Positions 22,553 through 31,129 of a stretch of DNA of 32,784 nucleotides are shown here, one piece after another (position 1 is the first letter of the stretch; each line of letters starts with the position of its first letter). Under the pieces are notes generated by a model. The model ran no database searches, was not told where the DNA came from, and saw nothing but the letters and a program-made list of their open reading frames with translations. Made by a program: the position numbers and the translations under genes. The stretch is from contig NZ_UPHT01000135.1 in NCBI RefSeq assembly GCF_900566085.1, forward strand, positions 1 to 32,784, given 5' to 3'. Source of the DNA: Mycobacterium attenuatum. Its GTDB lineage: Bacteria; Actinomycetota; Actinomycetes; Mycobacteriales; Mycobacteriaceae.

Positions 22553-23626
22553 CTAGACATTGAACCGGAACTCCACCACGTCGCCGTCGGCCATCACGTA
22601 GTCCTTGCCTTCCATCCGGACCTTGCCGGCCGCCTTGGCCGCCGCCATGGACCCGGCGGCAACCAGGTCGTTGTAGGACACGATTTCGGCCTTGATGAAG
22701 CCCTTTTCGAAGTCGGAGTGGATCACCCCGGCCGCCTTGGGCGCGGTGTCGCCCAGATGGATCACCCATGCCCTGGCTTCCTTGGGACCGGCGGTCAAGA
22801 ACGTCTGCAACTTCAGGGTGTGAAAACCCGCTCGCGCCAACGCATCCAGGCCGCGCTCGCGCTGCCCGATCGATTCCAACAGCTCGGCGGCCGACTCGTC
22901 GTCGAGCTCGGCCAGCTCCGCTTCGATGGCGGCATCCAAGAAGACCGCGTCAGCGGGCGCGACCAGCGCCCGCAGTTCGGCGACGCGCGCGGCATCGGTC
23001 AGTACGGCCTCGTCGGCGTTGAACACGTAGAGGAACGGTTTGGTGGTCAGCAGGTTCAGTTCCCGCAGCAGCGAGGCATCGGATCCGGCGGCATACAGCG
23101 TCGTGCCACCGTTGAGCACCTGCTGGGCGGCCACGGCCGCTTCATAGGCCGGCTTGCGTTCCTTGTTGGTGCGTGCTTCCTTCTCCAGCCTCGGCAGAGC
23201 ACGCTCGAGCGTTTGCAGGTCGGCCAGGATCAGCTCGGTTTCGACGACTTCAATATCGGACTGCGGGTCCACCTGGCCGGCCACGTGGGTCACGTCGTTG
23301 TCGGCGAACACCCGCACCACCTGGCAGATGGCGTCACATTCGCGGATGTGTGCCAGAAACCTGTTGCCCAATCCAGCACCTTCCGATGCCCCTTTGACCA
23401 GACCGGCGATATCGACGAACGTCACCGGCGCGGGAACGATGCGCTCGGATCCGAAGAGCTCCGCCAGCTTGTCCAGTCGCGGATCCGGCAGCGACACGAC
23501 ACCCTCGTTGGGCTCGATCGTCGCGAACGGATAGTTGGCCGCCACCACGTTGTTGCGGGTCAGCGCGTTGAAAAGGGTCGATTTTCCGACGTTGGGCAGA
23601 CCGACGATTCCCAGGCTCAGGCTCAC
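22553..23626 (-). CDS. ychF: Redox-regulated ATPase YchF (OBG family)
   Basis: 357 aa. P-loop GLPNVGKST (9-17), switch region NYPFATIEPNEG (31-42) and VDIAGLVKGAS (71-81) are standard. The base-recognition motif is NADE (203-206) instead of NKxD, the change that makes YchF use ATP rather than GTP. An inserted helical domain (~120-190) and the C-terminal TGS-like domain (KLQTFLTAGPKEARAW, HSDFEKGFIKAEIVSYNDLV) follow. YchF binds ribosomes and moderates oxidative stress responses. ATG 23626. Highly conserved, full length, equivalent to Rv1112. Confidence 0.95.
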   Translation of the reverse strand: MSLSLGIVGLPNVGKSTLFNALTRNNVVAANYPFATIEPNEGVVSLPDPRLDKLAELFGSERIVPAPVTFVDIAGLVKGASEGAGLGNRFLAHIRECDAICQVVRVFADNDVTHVAGQVDPQSDIEVVETELILADLQTLERALPRLEKEARTNKERKPAYEAAVAAQQVLNGGTTLYAAGSDASLLRELNLLTTKPFLYVFNADEAVLTDAARVAELRALVAPADAVFLDAAIEAELAELDDESAAELLESIGQRERGLDALARAGFHTLKLQTFLTAGPKEARAWVIHLGDTAPKAAGVIHSDFEKGFIKAEIVSYNDLVAAGSMAAAKAAGKVRMEGKDYVMADGDVVEFRFNV

Positions 23627-23898
23627 AGGGACCCAAGTCTAAGGCTGCGGCGCACGAGTGCCCGGTCGGCCATCCGGGGCGCAGCTGCCTATGACATCAG
23701 TCACAGCCAATCCCGCCGGTCGAGCTGCTCCCCGCGCCCACTAGCGCGGACCAACTGGGCACCGACTCCGCTCGAGAGGCCCCTGTGGCAGATGTGACGG
23801 CTGTCGGGCGGACGGGGGCGCCCGCTGCGGATGGCACGCGCCCGGTCGCTGGCGAGGTGTTGCCGATCCTTCGGGCTCGCAGCCGGTACGGTCTACAT
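23627..23898. other. Divergent promoter region, ychF and DUF6542-type gene
   Basis: 272 bases between two divergent starts. Open frames over it belong to shadow reading of the DUF6542-type gene. No dyad or clear hexamer pair was recognised. Confidence 0.3.
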
Positions 23899-25128
23899 GT
23901 GTCAGCGCAGCGGGCGAGTTCAGCGGTGGAGCCAAGCCACCGCTCCATCGTCCCCAACATCCCCGGGGTGCCCTGGTGGGCGGCCGTGCTGATCGCCATG
24001 ACAGCCACCGCCCTGGGCTACGCGTTCGACGCCGGTCACAAGGAATTGACGCATGTCTACGCCGGCTTCTACATCGCCGGTTGCGTGGCGGCTGTGCTGG
24101 CCGTACGTCAGTCGGGCCTGTTCACGGCGGTCATCCAGCCGCCGCTGATCCTGTTTTTCACGGTGCCCGGCGCCTACTGGCTGTTCCACGGCGGCAAGGT
24201 CGACAAATTCAAAGACCTGCTGATCAATTGCGGTTATCCGCTCATCGAGCGCTTCCCGCTGATGCTGGGTACCGCCGGCGGCGTGCTGCTGATCGGTCTG
24301 ATCCGGTGGTACTTCGGTATGACCCAGCGCAAGACCGCCGCCGCCAAGGCCAACGACGCTACGAATACCACGACGACGACCACGAGGACTACCACGAGTC
24401 CGCGAAGGTCTGCGATCAGCGATCTTATCGCCAATCTCAGCGACTGGCTCAGCCCCGGCGACGCCACCGAGGAAACTGCCGACCCCGGCGCACAGCCGGC
24501 CCAGGCGATCGGACGCACGTCCCGCAGCACCCGGACCGCCCGGAACAGTCGGACTGCCTCCCGACGCTCCGGCCGCACCGATCGGAGCCGATCCCGCCAT
24601 GCCCGATCCGGGGCGGATGACCAGGCCGATCCGGCCGCCGAACGTCCGCGCCGCCGGCGTCCGGCGCAGCCACGCGATTACCGCGAGTATGACCCCGCCG
24701 ACCCACCCCCTCGATCACGCCGCCGGCCCCGGTCGCAGGACGATCCCGATTTGCGGGCGCAGCCGCCGCGCGAAACGCGGCGAGACCCGCACACCCGCCG
24801 CAATCCTTACGAACGGCCGGCCCCGCGCAGCAGCCGCTTCGATCCCTACGGCACCTACGAACCGCCCGAGCCGGCCGAGCCGAGCAACCGGTACGAGCGC
24901 CGGGGATCCCGATACGAGCCCTATGAGCCACCGCGGCGGCGCACCGCCCCCGGGGGGCCAACCGGCGCCAACCCGACCCACCACCCGATCTCGCAGGTCC
25001 GTTACCGCGCGTCGGCACCCTACGACGAGCCGCGCGACAAGTACCGCGACGAACCACCGCCCGATGCCCGGAATCGTTCCCGCACACCGCGCAGACCCCA
25101 GCCCGAATCCTGGGAATACGACGTCTGA
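23899..25128 (+). CDS. DUF6542-type membrane protein with long basic disordered tail (Rv1111c type)
   Basis: 409 aa from GTG 23899 (VSAQRASSAVEPSHRSIVPN). Four transmembrane helices lie in the first 150 residues: WWAAVLIAMTATALGYAFDA, VYAGFYIAGCVAAVLAVRQS, FTAVIQPPLILFFTVPGAYW and FPLMLGTAGGVLLIGLIRWY. The rest (~160-409) is low-complexity, rich in Arg, Pro, Ser and Tyr. It holds a TTTTTT run and repeated R-Y-E-P-Y-E/YEPP units (FDPYGTYEPPEPAEPSNRYE), and must be a flexible cytosolic tail. An in-frame TTG or ATG upstream could add up to 38 residues, but MSAQR-like starts fit the family as I recall it. Function unknown; basic tails of this kind can bind nucleic acid or acidic lipid. Confidence 0.85.
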   Translation: MSAQRASSAVEPSHRSIVPNIPGVPWWAAVLIAMTATALGYAFDAGHKELTHVYAGFYIAGCVAAVLAVRQSGLFTAVIQPPLILFFTVPGAYWLFHGGKVDKFKDLLINCGYPLIERFPLMLGTAGGVLLIGLIRWYFGMTQRKTAAAKANDATNTTTTTTRTTTSPRRSAISDLIANLSDWLSPGDATEETADPGAQPAQAIGRTSRSTRTARNSRTASRRSGRTDRSRSRHARSGADDQADPAAERPRRRRPAQPRDYREYDPADPPPRSRRRPRSQDDPDLRAQPPRETRRDPHTRRNPYERPAPRSSRFDPYGTYEPPEPAEPSNRYERRGSRYEPYEPPRRRTAPGGPTGANPTHHPISQVRYRASAPYDEPRDKYRDEPPPDARNRSRTPRRPQPESWEYDV

Positions 25129-25150
25129 GCCGATGAGGGACCGGTGGCGG

Positions 25151-26158
25151 CTACCGCGCCGACCGGATCTCTCGCGGCAGGGCAAACACCAGCGTCTCGT
25201 TGGCCGTGGTCACCGGCTGCACCATGTCGTAGCCCAACTCGGCCAACCGGTCCAGCACCCCGCGCACCAACACCTCAGGCACCGACGCCCCGGACGTGAC
25301 GCCGACGGTGGTGACGCCCTCCAGCCACGCCGGGTCGATGTCGTCGGCCCAGTCGACCAGGTGGGCGGCGTGCGCTCCGGCGCCCAGAGCCACCTCGACC
25401 AGCCGCACCGAGTTCGACGAGTTGCGGGAGCCCACCACGATCACCAGTTGGCACTCGGGCGCCATCGCCTTGACCGCCACCTGCCGGTTCTGGGTCGCAT
25501 AGCAAATGTCGTCGCTGGGCGGATCCTGCAGCTTGGGGAAACGCTGGCGCAGCTTCTCGACGATCTCCATGGTCTCGTCGACGGACAGCGTGGTCTGCGA
25601 CAGCCACACCACCTTGTCCTCGTCGCGAACCGTCACCTGGTCGACGGCTTGCACCCCGTCGACCAGCTGCACGTGGTCGGGCGCTTCCCCGGCCGTGCCG
25701 ACAACCTCTTCGTGACCCTCGTGACCGATCAGCAGAATGTCGTAATCGTCGCGGGCAAAGCGCCTGGCCTCGTTGTGCACCTTGGTGACCAGCGGGCAGG
25801 TGGCATCGATGGTGTGCAGGTTGCGTTCGGCGGCGGCCGCATACACCGTGGGCGCCACCCCGTGCGCGGAGAACACCACGATGGCTCCCTCGGGAACCTG
25901 GTCGGTCTCCTCAACGAACACCGCGCCGGCCTTGGCCAGCGTGTCGACAACGTGCCGGTTGTGCACGATCTCATGACGAACGTAGACGGGAGCGCCGTGC
26001 TTTTCCAGTGCGCGTTCGACCGTCTCGACGGCCCGATCCACACCCGCGCAGTAACCCCTCGGCTCGGCCAGCAGGACCCGCTTGCGGGTTGGGGCATTGG
26101 CTACCGAAATCGCCGACCTGGAAGCACCGGGGATCCCCATATCGATAGTCGGCACCAT
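25151..26158 (-). CDS. ispH: 4-hydroxy-3-methylbut-2-enyl diphosphate reductase IspH (LytB2)
   Basis: 335 aa. Last step of the MEP isoprenoid pathway: reduction of HMBPP to IPP and DMAPP at a [4Fe-4S] cluster. The three cluster cysteines are C37 (GYCAGV), C121 (ATCPLV) and C219 (DICYAT). Substrate-contacting residues are visible in HEIVHN (62-67), FSAHGV (96-101), CPLVTKVHNE with catalytic E130, TQN and GSRNSSNS. ATG 26158 was chosen; the longer frame to 26371 overlaps the divergent gene. The N-terminal 25 residues are an actinobacterial extension. Its neighbours are syntenic with Rv1110. Confidence 0.95.
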   Translation of the reverse strand: MVPTIDMGIPGASRSAISVANAPTRKRVLLAEPRGYCAGVDRAVETVERALEKHGAPVYVRHEIVHNRHVVDTLAKAGAVFVEETDQVPEGAIVVFSAHGVAPTVYAAAAERNLHTIDATCPLVTKVHNEARRFARDDYDILLIGHEGHEEVVGTAGEAPDHVQLVDGVQAVDQVTVRDEDKVVWLSQTTLSVDETMEIVEKLRQRFPKLQDPPSDDICYATQNRQVAVKAMAPECQLVIVVGSRNSSNSVRLVEVALGAGAHAAHLVDWADDIDPAWLEGVTTVGVTSGASVPEVLVRGVLDRLAELGYDMVQPVTTANETLVFALPREIRSAR

Positions 26159-26189
26159 GCATCCAGGGTACTTTCCGGCCGCCGGGGGC

Positions 26190-26222
26190 GACACAGCCAT
26201 GACACAACCATGACGACAACCC
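26190..26222 (+). promoter_or_regulatory. Three 11-bp direct repeats in the ispH/lipid-droplet gene divergent promoter
   Basis: GACACAGCCAT, GACACAACCAT and GACGACAACCC follow one another at 26190, 26201 and 26212. The 7-mers ACACAGC and ACACAAC repeat every 11 bases. This is the geometry (7-bp direct repeats, 4-bp spacer) of PhoP and related OmpR-type response regulator boxes, where PhoP prefers TCACAGC. The array is ~60-90 bases before the ATG of the plus-strand gene. The periodicity is seen; binding is inferred. Confidence 0.45.
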
Positions 26223-26279
26223 CGTGCCTCGCCGCGCCCCCGCTTGGAGTTAGCCGCCGCTTGAGGCAGTCTTGGACCC

Positions 26280-26915
26280 ATGGCTACTGCACCGTACGGG
26301 GTTCGGCTACTGGTCGGCGCGGCGACAGTCGCCGTCGAGGAGACGATTAAACTGCCGCGAACCATTCTCATGTATCCGATGACCCTGATCAGTCAGGCTG
26401 CGCACCTGGTCATGCGGTTTCAACAGAACCTTGCAGAGCTGGTCATCAAGGGCGACAGCACGTTGGAGACGCTGTTCCCGCCGAAGGACGAGCAGCCGGA
26501 ATGGGCGACCTTCGATGAAGACCAGATCGAGGCCCCCGAGGGCTGGGATGGGTCATTCATGGCGCTGCCGGGCTCGGATGCCGGCGGTGGAGACCGTCGG
26601 TCCGCGGGACGGTTCGCGTTGTACTCGGTGTCCGACCCCGATGAGTCCATGGCCGCCAATGCCCCCACCCAACCGGTTCCGGCCAGACAACCCAAGGCAT
26701 CGAAGGCATCGTCATCCAATTCAACGGTCCCGGCGCCCGCGATCGCCGATGAACTCGACTACCCATCGCTGACACTGGCCCAACTGCGCGCCAGACTGCA
26801 ATCGCTGGATGTCAACGATCTCGAAGCCTTACTCGCCTACGAGCAGGCCACCAAGGCACGGGCCCCGTTCCAGACGCTGCTGGCCAACAGGATCACCCGC
26901 GCGACGGCCAAGTGA
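26280..26915 (+). CDS. Lipid droplet-associated protein (Rv1109c family)
   Basis: 211 aa. The N-terminal ~60 residues form an amphipathic helix that fits lipid-surface binding (GVRLLVGAATVAVEETIKLP, MTLISQAAHLVMRFQQNLAE). A low-complexity linker (NAPTQPVPARQPKASKASSS) follows, then a C-terminal helical module (YPSLTLAQLRARLQSLDVND, LEALLAYEQATKARAPFQTL, LANRITRATAK) of the SAP-like type. The family is named from proteins found on mycobacterial lipid droplets. No signal peptide. Its stop overlaps the xseA GTG start (GTGA), so the protein is co-translated with exonuclease VII, a conserved mycobacterial arrangement that suggests no obvious functional link. Start ATG 26280. Confidence 0.85.
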   Translation: MATAPYGVRLLVGAATVAVEETIKLPRTILMYPMTLISQAAHLVMRFQQNLAELVIKGDSTLETLFPPKDEQPEWATFDEDQIEAPEGWDGSFMALPGSDAGGGDRRSAGRFALYSVSDPDESMAANAPTQPVPARQPKASKASSSNSTVPAPAIADELDYPSLTLAQLRARLQSLDVNDLEALLAYEQATKARAPFQTLLANRITRATAK

Positions 26916-28159
26916 CCCAAGCTTCCCATGCAAACTCGGCCGAGAATCCGTTCCCGGTACGCGCGGTAGCCATCCGGGTTGCGGGCTGGATCGATCGACT
27001 GGGCACAGTCTGGGTCGAGGGGCAACTGGCCCAGATCACCATGCGCCCCAATTCCAAGACGGTCTTCATGGTGCTGCGTGACCCCGCGGCCGACATGTCG
27101 CTGAACGTCACCTGCTCACGTGACCTGGTGCTGGCCGCGCCGGTGAAATTGACCGAAGGCACCCAGGTGGTGGTCTGCGGCAAGCCGTCGTTCTACACTG
27201 GGCGCGGCACATTCTCTTTGCGGCTCAGCGAGATTCGCGCTGTCGGCGTCGGTGAGCTGCTGGCCCGCATCGAACGGCTACGGCGGCTGCTGGACGCCGA
27301 AGGCCTCTTCGATCCGCGGCTCAAGCGCCCAATTCCCTTCTTGCCCAATATGGTCGGCCTGATCACCGGTCGAGCGAGCGCAGCCGAGCGCGATGTCACG
27401 TCGGTGGCCACGGTGCGCTGGCCCGGAGTGCGGTTCGCCGTGCGCAACACCGCCGTGCAGGGACCCAACGCCGTCGTACAGATCGTCGAGGCATTACGCG
27501 AACTGGATCGCCACCTCGAGGTCGACGTGATCGTGCTGGCCCGCGGCGGTGGCAGCGTCGAAGACCTGCTGCCGTTCTCCGACGAAACGCTGTGCCGCGC
27601 CATCTCGGCCTGCCGCACCCCGGTGATCAGCGCGGTCGGGCACGAACCCGACAACCCGCTGTGCGATCTGGTCGCCGACCTGCGGGCCGCCACTCCCACC
27701 GATGCGGCCAAGAAAGTCGTTCCCGATACCGCAGCCGAACAGCGATTGATCGTCGACCTACGCCGGCGCAGCGCGCAAGCGCTGCGCAACTGGGTGTCTC
27801 GTGAGGAGCGGGCACTGGCCCACCTGCGCAGCCGCCCGGTGCTGGCCGACCCGCTGAAGGCGTTGACGGTACGCGCCGAGGAGATCCAGCGGGCCCGGTC
27901 GGCGCTTCGCCGTGACGTCAACCGGTTGATCGCCGCCGAGACCGAACGGGTCGGCCACCTGTCGGCCCGACTGAGCACGTTAGGGCCGGCGGCAACGCTT
28001 GCCCGGGGCTATGCCGTGCTGCAGAGGCTTTCGGCCGCCGGGCAACCGGCCGGGGTGCTCCGGTCGGTCCATGACGCGCCGGCGGGCACCAGGCTGCGGG
28101 TCCGGGTTGCCGACGGCGCCATTGCAGCGGTCAGTGAAGGACAAACCGATGGCGGCTGA
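26912..28159 (+). CDS. xseA: Exodeoxyribonuclease VII large subunit
   Basis: 415 aa, GTG start overlapping the upstream stop. It degrades single-stranded DNA from both ends together with XseB. N-terminal OB domain (residues ~10-105, VWVEGQLAQITMRPNSKTVF then VVCGKPSFYTGRGTFSLRLS). Catalytic core: LPNMVGLITGRASAAERDV, VLARGGGSVEDLLPFSDE, VISAVGHEPDNPLCDLVADL and RAATPTDAAK. The helical C-terminus (SREERALAHLRSRP, LARGYAVLQR) is typical, including the final AGTRLRVRVADGAI barrel. In the family GHExD motif the sequence is GHEPDNPLCD. The gene overlaps xseB by 11 bases. Confidence 0.95.
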   Translation: MTQASHANSAENPFPVRAVAIRVAGWIDRLGTVWVEGQLAQITMRPNSKTVFMVLRDPAADMSLNVTCSRDLVLAAPVKLTEGTQVVVCGKPSFYTGRGTFSLRLSEIRAVGVGELLARIERLRRLLDAEGLFDPRLKRPIPFLPNMVGLITGRASAAERDVTSVATVRWPGVRFAVRNTAVQGPNAVVQIVEALRELDRHLEVDVIVLARGGGSVEDLLPFSDETLCRAISACRTPVISAVGHEPDNPLCDLVADLRAATPTDAAKKVVPDTAAEQRLIVDLRRRSAQALRNWVSREERALAHLRSRPVLADPLKALTVRAEEIQRARSALRRDVNRLIAAETERVGHLSARLSTLGPAATLARGYAVLQRLSAAGQPAGVLRSVHDAPAGTRLRVRVADGAIAAVSEGQTDGG

Positions 28160-28406
28160 TGAAAACGACGAAAATCACGATGTGACCGGCTCTATTACAC
28201 CCATTAGTCAGCTCGGCTATGAAGCCTGCCGAGACGAACTGATCGAGGTCGTGCGACTTCTGGAACAGGGCGGCCTGGACCTCGATACGTCGCTGAAGCT
28301 CTGGGAAAGAGGCGAGCAACTCGCCAAGAGATGTGAGGAGCACTTAGCTGGCGCTCGGCAACGGGTCACCGATGCGCTGGCGGCCGGCGCGGCTTCGGAC
28401 GACTAA
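28149..28406 (+). CDS. xseB: Exodeoxyribonuclease VII small subunit
   Basis: 85 aa, ATG 28149, overlapping xseA by 11 bases, so the two subunits are made together. The core SQLGYEACRDELIEVVRLLE, QGGLDLDTSLKLWERGEQLA, KRCEEHLAGAR is the XseB signature. The N-terminal 20 residues are acidic (MAADENDENHDV). Several copies bind one XseA. No sequence oddity. Confidence 0.93.
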   Translation: MAADENDENHDVTGSITPISQLGYEACRDELIEVVRLLEQGGLDLDTSLKLWERGEQLAKRCEEHLAGARQRVTDALAAGAASDD

Positions 28407-28450
28407 CGCATACCAATGCGCGCCGGTTTTCCCGGGTCACCGTTATTCCG

Positions 28451-28470
28451 AACTGGAACACGTTTCAGTT
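28451..28470 (+). promoter_or_regulatory. KstR operator abutting the start of the 3-beta-HSD gene
   Basis: AACTGGAACACGTTTCAGTT is a near-perfect 20-bp palindrome (AACTG.AAC..GTT.CAGTT) and matches the KstR consensus TNNAACNNGTTNNA exactly at 28454-28467. KstR represses cholesterol and lipid catabolism genes in mycobacteria until sterol-derived CoA thioesters bind it. The operator ends at the base before ATG 28471, which leaves no room for a ribosome site. The transcript may therefore be leaderless, or translation starts at ATG 28483. Confidence 0.85.
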
Positions 28471-29592
28471 ATGCTTCCCCGCATGGGTGATGCATCGTTG
28501 ACAACTGAGCTCGGCCGCGTCCTGGTAACCGGCGGCTCAGGCTTCGTCGGGGCCAACCTGGTTACCACGCTGCTCGAGCGCGGCTATCAGGTGCGTTCCT
28601 TCGACCGTGCGCCGTCGCCGCTCCCCCCGCACCCCAATCTCGAGTTGCTGCAAGGTGATATCACCGACGCGGCCACCTGCGCCACGGCAGTCGACGGCAT
28701 CGACACGATCTTCCACACCGCCGCAATCATCGAGCTAATGGGCGGCGCATCGGTAACCGACGAATACCGGAAGCGCAGCTTCGCGGTCAACGTCGGCGGC
28801 ACCGAAAACCTGGTACACGGCGGGCAGCGGGCAGGGGTGCAGCGGTTCGTCTACACTTCGTCCAACAGCGTGGTGATGGGCGGCCAGAACATCGCCGGCG
28901 GCGACGAGACCATGCCCTACACCAGCCGGTTCAATGACCTCTACACCGAGACCAAGGTGGCTGCCGAGCGATTCGTGTTGTCGCAGAACGGTATTGACGG
29001 CATGCTCACCTGCGCCATCCGGCCCAGCGGTATCTGGGGCCGCGGCGACCAGACGATGTTCCGCAAGCTGTTCGAAAGCGTGGTCAAGGGCCAGGTGAAG
29101 GTCTTGGTCGGCCGCAAATCGGCGCGGCTGGACAACTCCTACGTGGACAACCTGATTCACGGATTCATTTTGGCCGCGCAGCATTTGGTTCCCGGCGGCA
29201 GCGCACCCGGGCAGGCGTACTTCATCAACGACGCCGAACCCATCAACATGTTCGAGTTCGCTCGGCCTGTCGTCACCGCATGCGGCGAACGTTGGCCTCG
29301 GATAAGGGTTTCCGGACGTTTGGTGCGCGACGCGATGTCAGCGTGGCAGTGGTTGCACTTCCGGTTCGGGCTGCCCAAGCCGCCGCTGGAACCCCTTGCG
29401 GTGGAACGACTTTACCTGGACAACTACTTTTCGATCGCCAAGGCGAAGCGTGATCTGGACTACCGTCCGCTGTTTACCACCGAGCAGGCCCTAGCCGAAT
29501 GCCTGCCCTACTACAAGGACCTTTTCGAGCAGGTCAAGGCCGCGGCCAAACCCCATCTGGTGTCCGTTGTCGACGCGGCACCACCGGAATAG
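28471..29592 (+). CDS. hsd: 3-beta-hydroxysteroid dehydrogenase/isomerase-like (Rv1106c)
   Basis: 373 aa, extended short-chain dehydrogenase. It oxidises 3-beta-hydroxy-5-ene sterols such as cholesterol to 4-en-3-ones with NAD+. The NAD motif is GGSGFVG (21-27), with acidic end of strand 2 at SFDRA, catalytic Y158-x3-K162 (YTETK), active-site Ser in YTSSNS (128-133) and IRPSGIWGRGDQ. The C-terminus (ERLYLDNYFSIAKAKRDLDY) is characteristic of this subfamily. ATG 28471 was chosen from the M. tuberculosis protein start as I recall it; ATG 28483 is possible. Control by KstR is strongly suggested by the operator at its 5' end. It stands downstream of xseB but with its own promoter. Confidence 0.93.
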   Translation: MLPRMGDASLTTELGRVLVTGGSGFVGANLVTTLLERGYQVRSFDRAPSPLPPHPNLELLQGDITDAATCATAVDGIDTIFHTAAIIELMGGASVTDEYRKRSFAVNVGGTENLVHGGQRAGVQRFVYTSSNSVVMGGQNIAGGDETMPYTSRFNDLYTETKVAAERFVLSQNGIDGMLTCAIRPSGIWGRGDQTMFRKLFESVVKGQVKVLVGRKSARLDNSYVDNLIHGFILAAQHLVPGGSAPGQAYFINDAEPINMFEFARPVVTACGERWPRIRVSGRLVRDAMSAWQWLHFRFGLPKPPLEPLAVERLYLDNYFSIAKAKRDLDYRPLFTTEQALAECLPYYKDLFEQVKAAAKPHLVSVVDAAPPE

Positions 29593-30009
29593 TGCGTGCG
29601 CCTGAGCCAGCGGGGCGGCGCGTCAGCCAATGCCGGGCTGACGACGGCGTGTTACGACCTCCAGGCCAGTGAACTCAGCGAATGCACAGCACATCACGGT
29701 GGCGGACCAGTGCGATGAGCCTTCCCGAACCCACGAACAGCCATCTCCGGGCACCGCCGCTAACCCAACCAACCCCAGACGAGACTCCTCGCCCAAACGA
29801 CTCGCGCGCCGTGGCTGCAACAGCCGCTGCCTTCGCACCTTCCGTCGTAACCGGTCTGCTGACTTGATAATTCGTAAGCAGTTGACGTGGTCGACGCGCT
29901 GGTGACGACTCGACAGGCTTCATACGGTGTCTGTACGAGCCAGACTTAGCGGGCTGAGCGCGCTAGTGCTCACAAACCTACTTCCCGTGGCCGTCTGCGC
30001 GCCGCCGGG
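29593..30009. other. Intergenic region between hsd and PE_PGRS
   Basis: About 417 bases between two convergent genes. Only short shadow frames are seen, none with a ribosome site and a recognisable product. No clear terminator stem or RNA gene was found. Confidence 0.4.
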
Positions 30010-31041
30010 CTAATGCGCAACGGAGCTATCTACGCCGTCAGTCGGTTGCGCGCTTGAGTAGGCGCTAGGCGATTCCGACGCGGCGTAGAACGGCGTTACA
30101 CCGTGCTTGCCATGCCGCCCAAACAGCATGCCCCCCTTACCTCCGGCACCTCCGGTGCCACCATTGGCACCATTCCCACCGTTGCCGCCATTACCGAGTA
30201 GGTGAGCGTCGCCACCCTTGCCGCCGTTGCCGCCGAGGCTGCCGTGACCGCCGCCCGGACTGCCGTCGCCGCCGTTGCCGCCGTTGCCATAAAGCAATCC
30301 ACCGTCGCCGCCGTTTCCACCCGAGCCGCCGCGTACAGCGTCGCCGACACTCTTGCCCCCCTCGCCTCCCGCGCCTCCGTTGCCGAAAAGTCCTGCCGCT
30401 CCACCGTTTCCGCCGGTCCCACCGCGGCCGCCGGCGACAGTCGCGCCTCCGGCGCCGCCGGCTCCGCCGTTGCCGCCGTTGCCGGCCAGTAGTCCGCCGT
30501 GGCCGCCCACGCCGCCGTTGGCGCCGGCTCCGCCGGCTCCGCCGTTGCCGCCGTGACCGAAGAGTCCGGCTGCTCCGCCATTGCCTCCGTTTTGTCCTGC
30601 TGCACCTGATCCGCCATTGCCGCCGTTACCCCACAGCCAGCCGCCGGCGCCGCCGCTTTGTCCGGTGCCATTGAGCCCGTTGGCGCCATTGCCGATGATC
30701 GGGCGCCCGACGAGCCATTCGCTCTCGGCATTGGCTGTCTTGAGGGCACTTTCGGCGATGTTTTCGATCTCGGTCGCCCAATACTTCACGGTGCTGCCGT
30801 TGAGCAGGTCGACAAATTGCTGGTGAAGCCATTCGTAGTCGCGACTCAAGGTCTGCCAGGCCTGCCCCTGGTGAGTCAGTAGGGTTGTCATGGCTGCCGA
30901 TACCTCGTCGGCGCCGGCGGGTAGCAGCCCCGTGGTCGGGATGGCCGCAGCGGTGCTTGCCTCGCTAAACACCGATCCGATAGCCGCTAAATCCGTTGCC
31001 GCGCATTCCAACGCTTGCGGAACGATGGTCACGTACGACAC
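30010..31041 (-). CDS. PE_PGRS family protein
   Basis: 343 aa. The PE domain (1-~95) starts MSYVTIVPQALECAATDLAA and includes PTTGLLPAGADEVSAAMTTL and an ALKTANAESEW linker. From residue ~117 come the GGxGGx/GNGG repeats of the PGRS domain (GGAGGWLWGNGGNGGSGAAG, LLYGNGGNGGDGSPGG), ending with LFGRHGKHG and a unique 25-residue tail (TPFYAASESPSAYSSAQPTD). GTG 31041 is preceded by AGGAGGA at 31048-31054. PE_PGRS proteins are surface or secreted through ESX-5; their roles are mostly in host interaction. Sequence in the repeats can vary by slippage. Confidence 0.92.
   Translation of the reverse strand: MSYVTIVPQALECAATDLAAIGSVFSEASTAAAIPTTGLLPAGADEVSAAMTTLLTHQGQAWQTLSRDYEWLHQQFVDLLNGSTVKYWATEIENIAESALKTANAESEWLVGRPIIGNGANGLNGTGQSGGAGGWLWGNGGNGGSGAAGQNGGNGGAAGLFGHGGNGGAGGAGANGGVGGHGGLLAGNGGNGGAGGAGGATVAGGRGGTGGNGGAAGLFGNGGAGGEGGKSVGDAVRGGSGGNGGDGGLLYGNGGNGGDGSPGGGHGSLGGNGGKGGDAHLLGNGGNGGNGANGGTGGAGGKGGMLFGRHGKHGVTPFYAASESPSAYSSAQPTDGVDSSVAH
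30120..30690 (-). repeat. PGRS repeat region of the PE_PGRS gene
   Basis: On the minus strand this is an array of short imperfect units, mostly GGCGGCAACGGCGG and relatives, encoding Gly-Gly-X and Gly-Asn-Gly-Gly. Unit order is irregular. The region is a probable site of slippage and recombination with the other PGRS sequence at the right end of the window. Confidence 0.85.
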
Positions 31042-31047
31042 GGCTCA

Positions 31048-31054
31048 TCCTCCT
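31048..31054 (-). promoter_or_regulatory. Ribosome binding site of the PE_PGRS gene
   Basis: AGGAGGA on the minus strand, six bases from GTG 31041; a near-perfect match to the 16S rRNA 3' end. It supports the GTG start, which is otherwise less common than ATG. Confidence 0.7.
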
Positions 31055-31129
31055 GGTTTCTACCAATGTCCTTGTTGGACAACAGGTGTGCGGCGTTTGC
31101 CGCGTTAATCGATCACGGCTCGCGGCATC

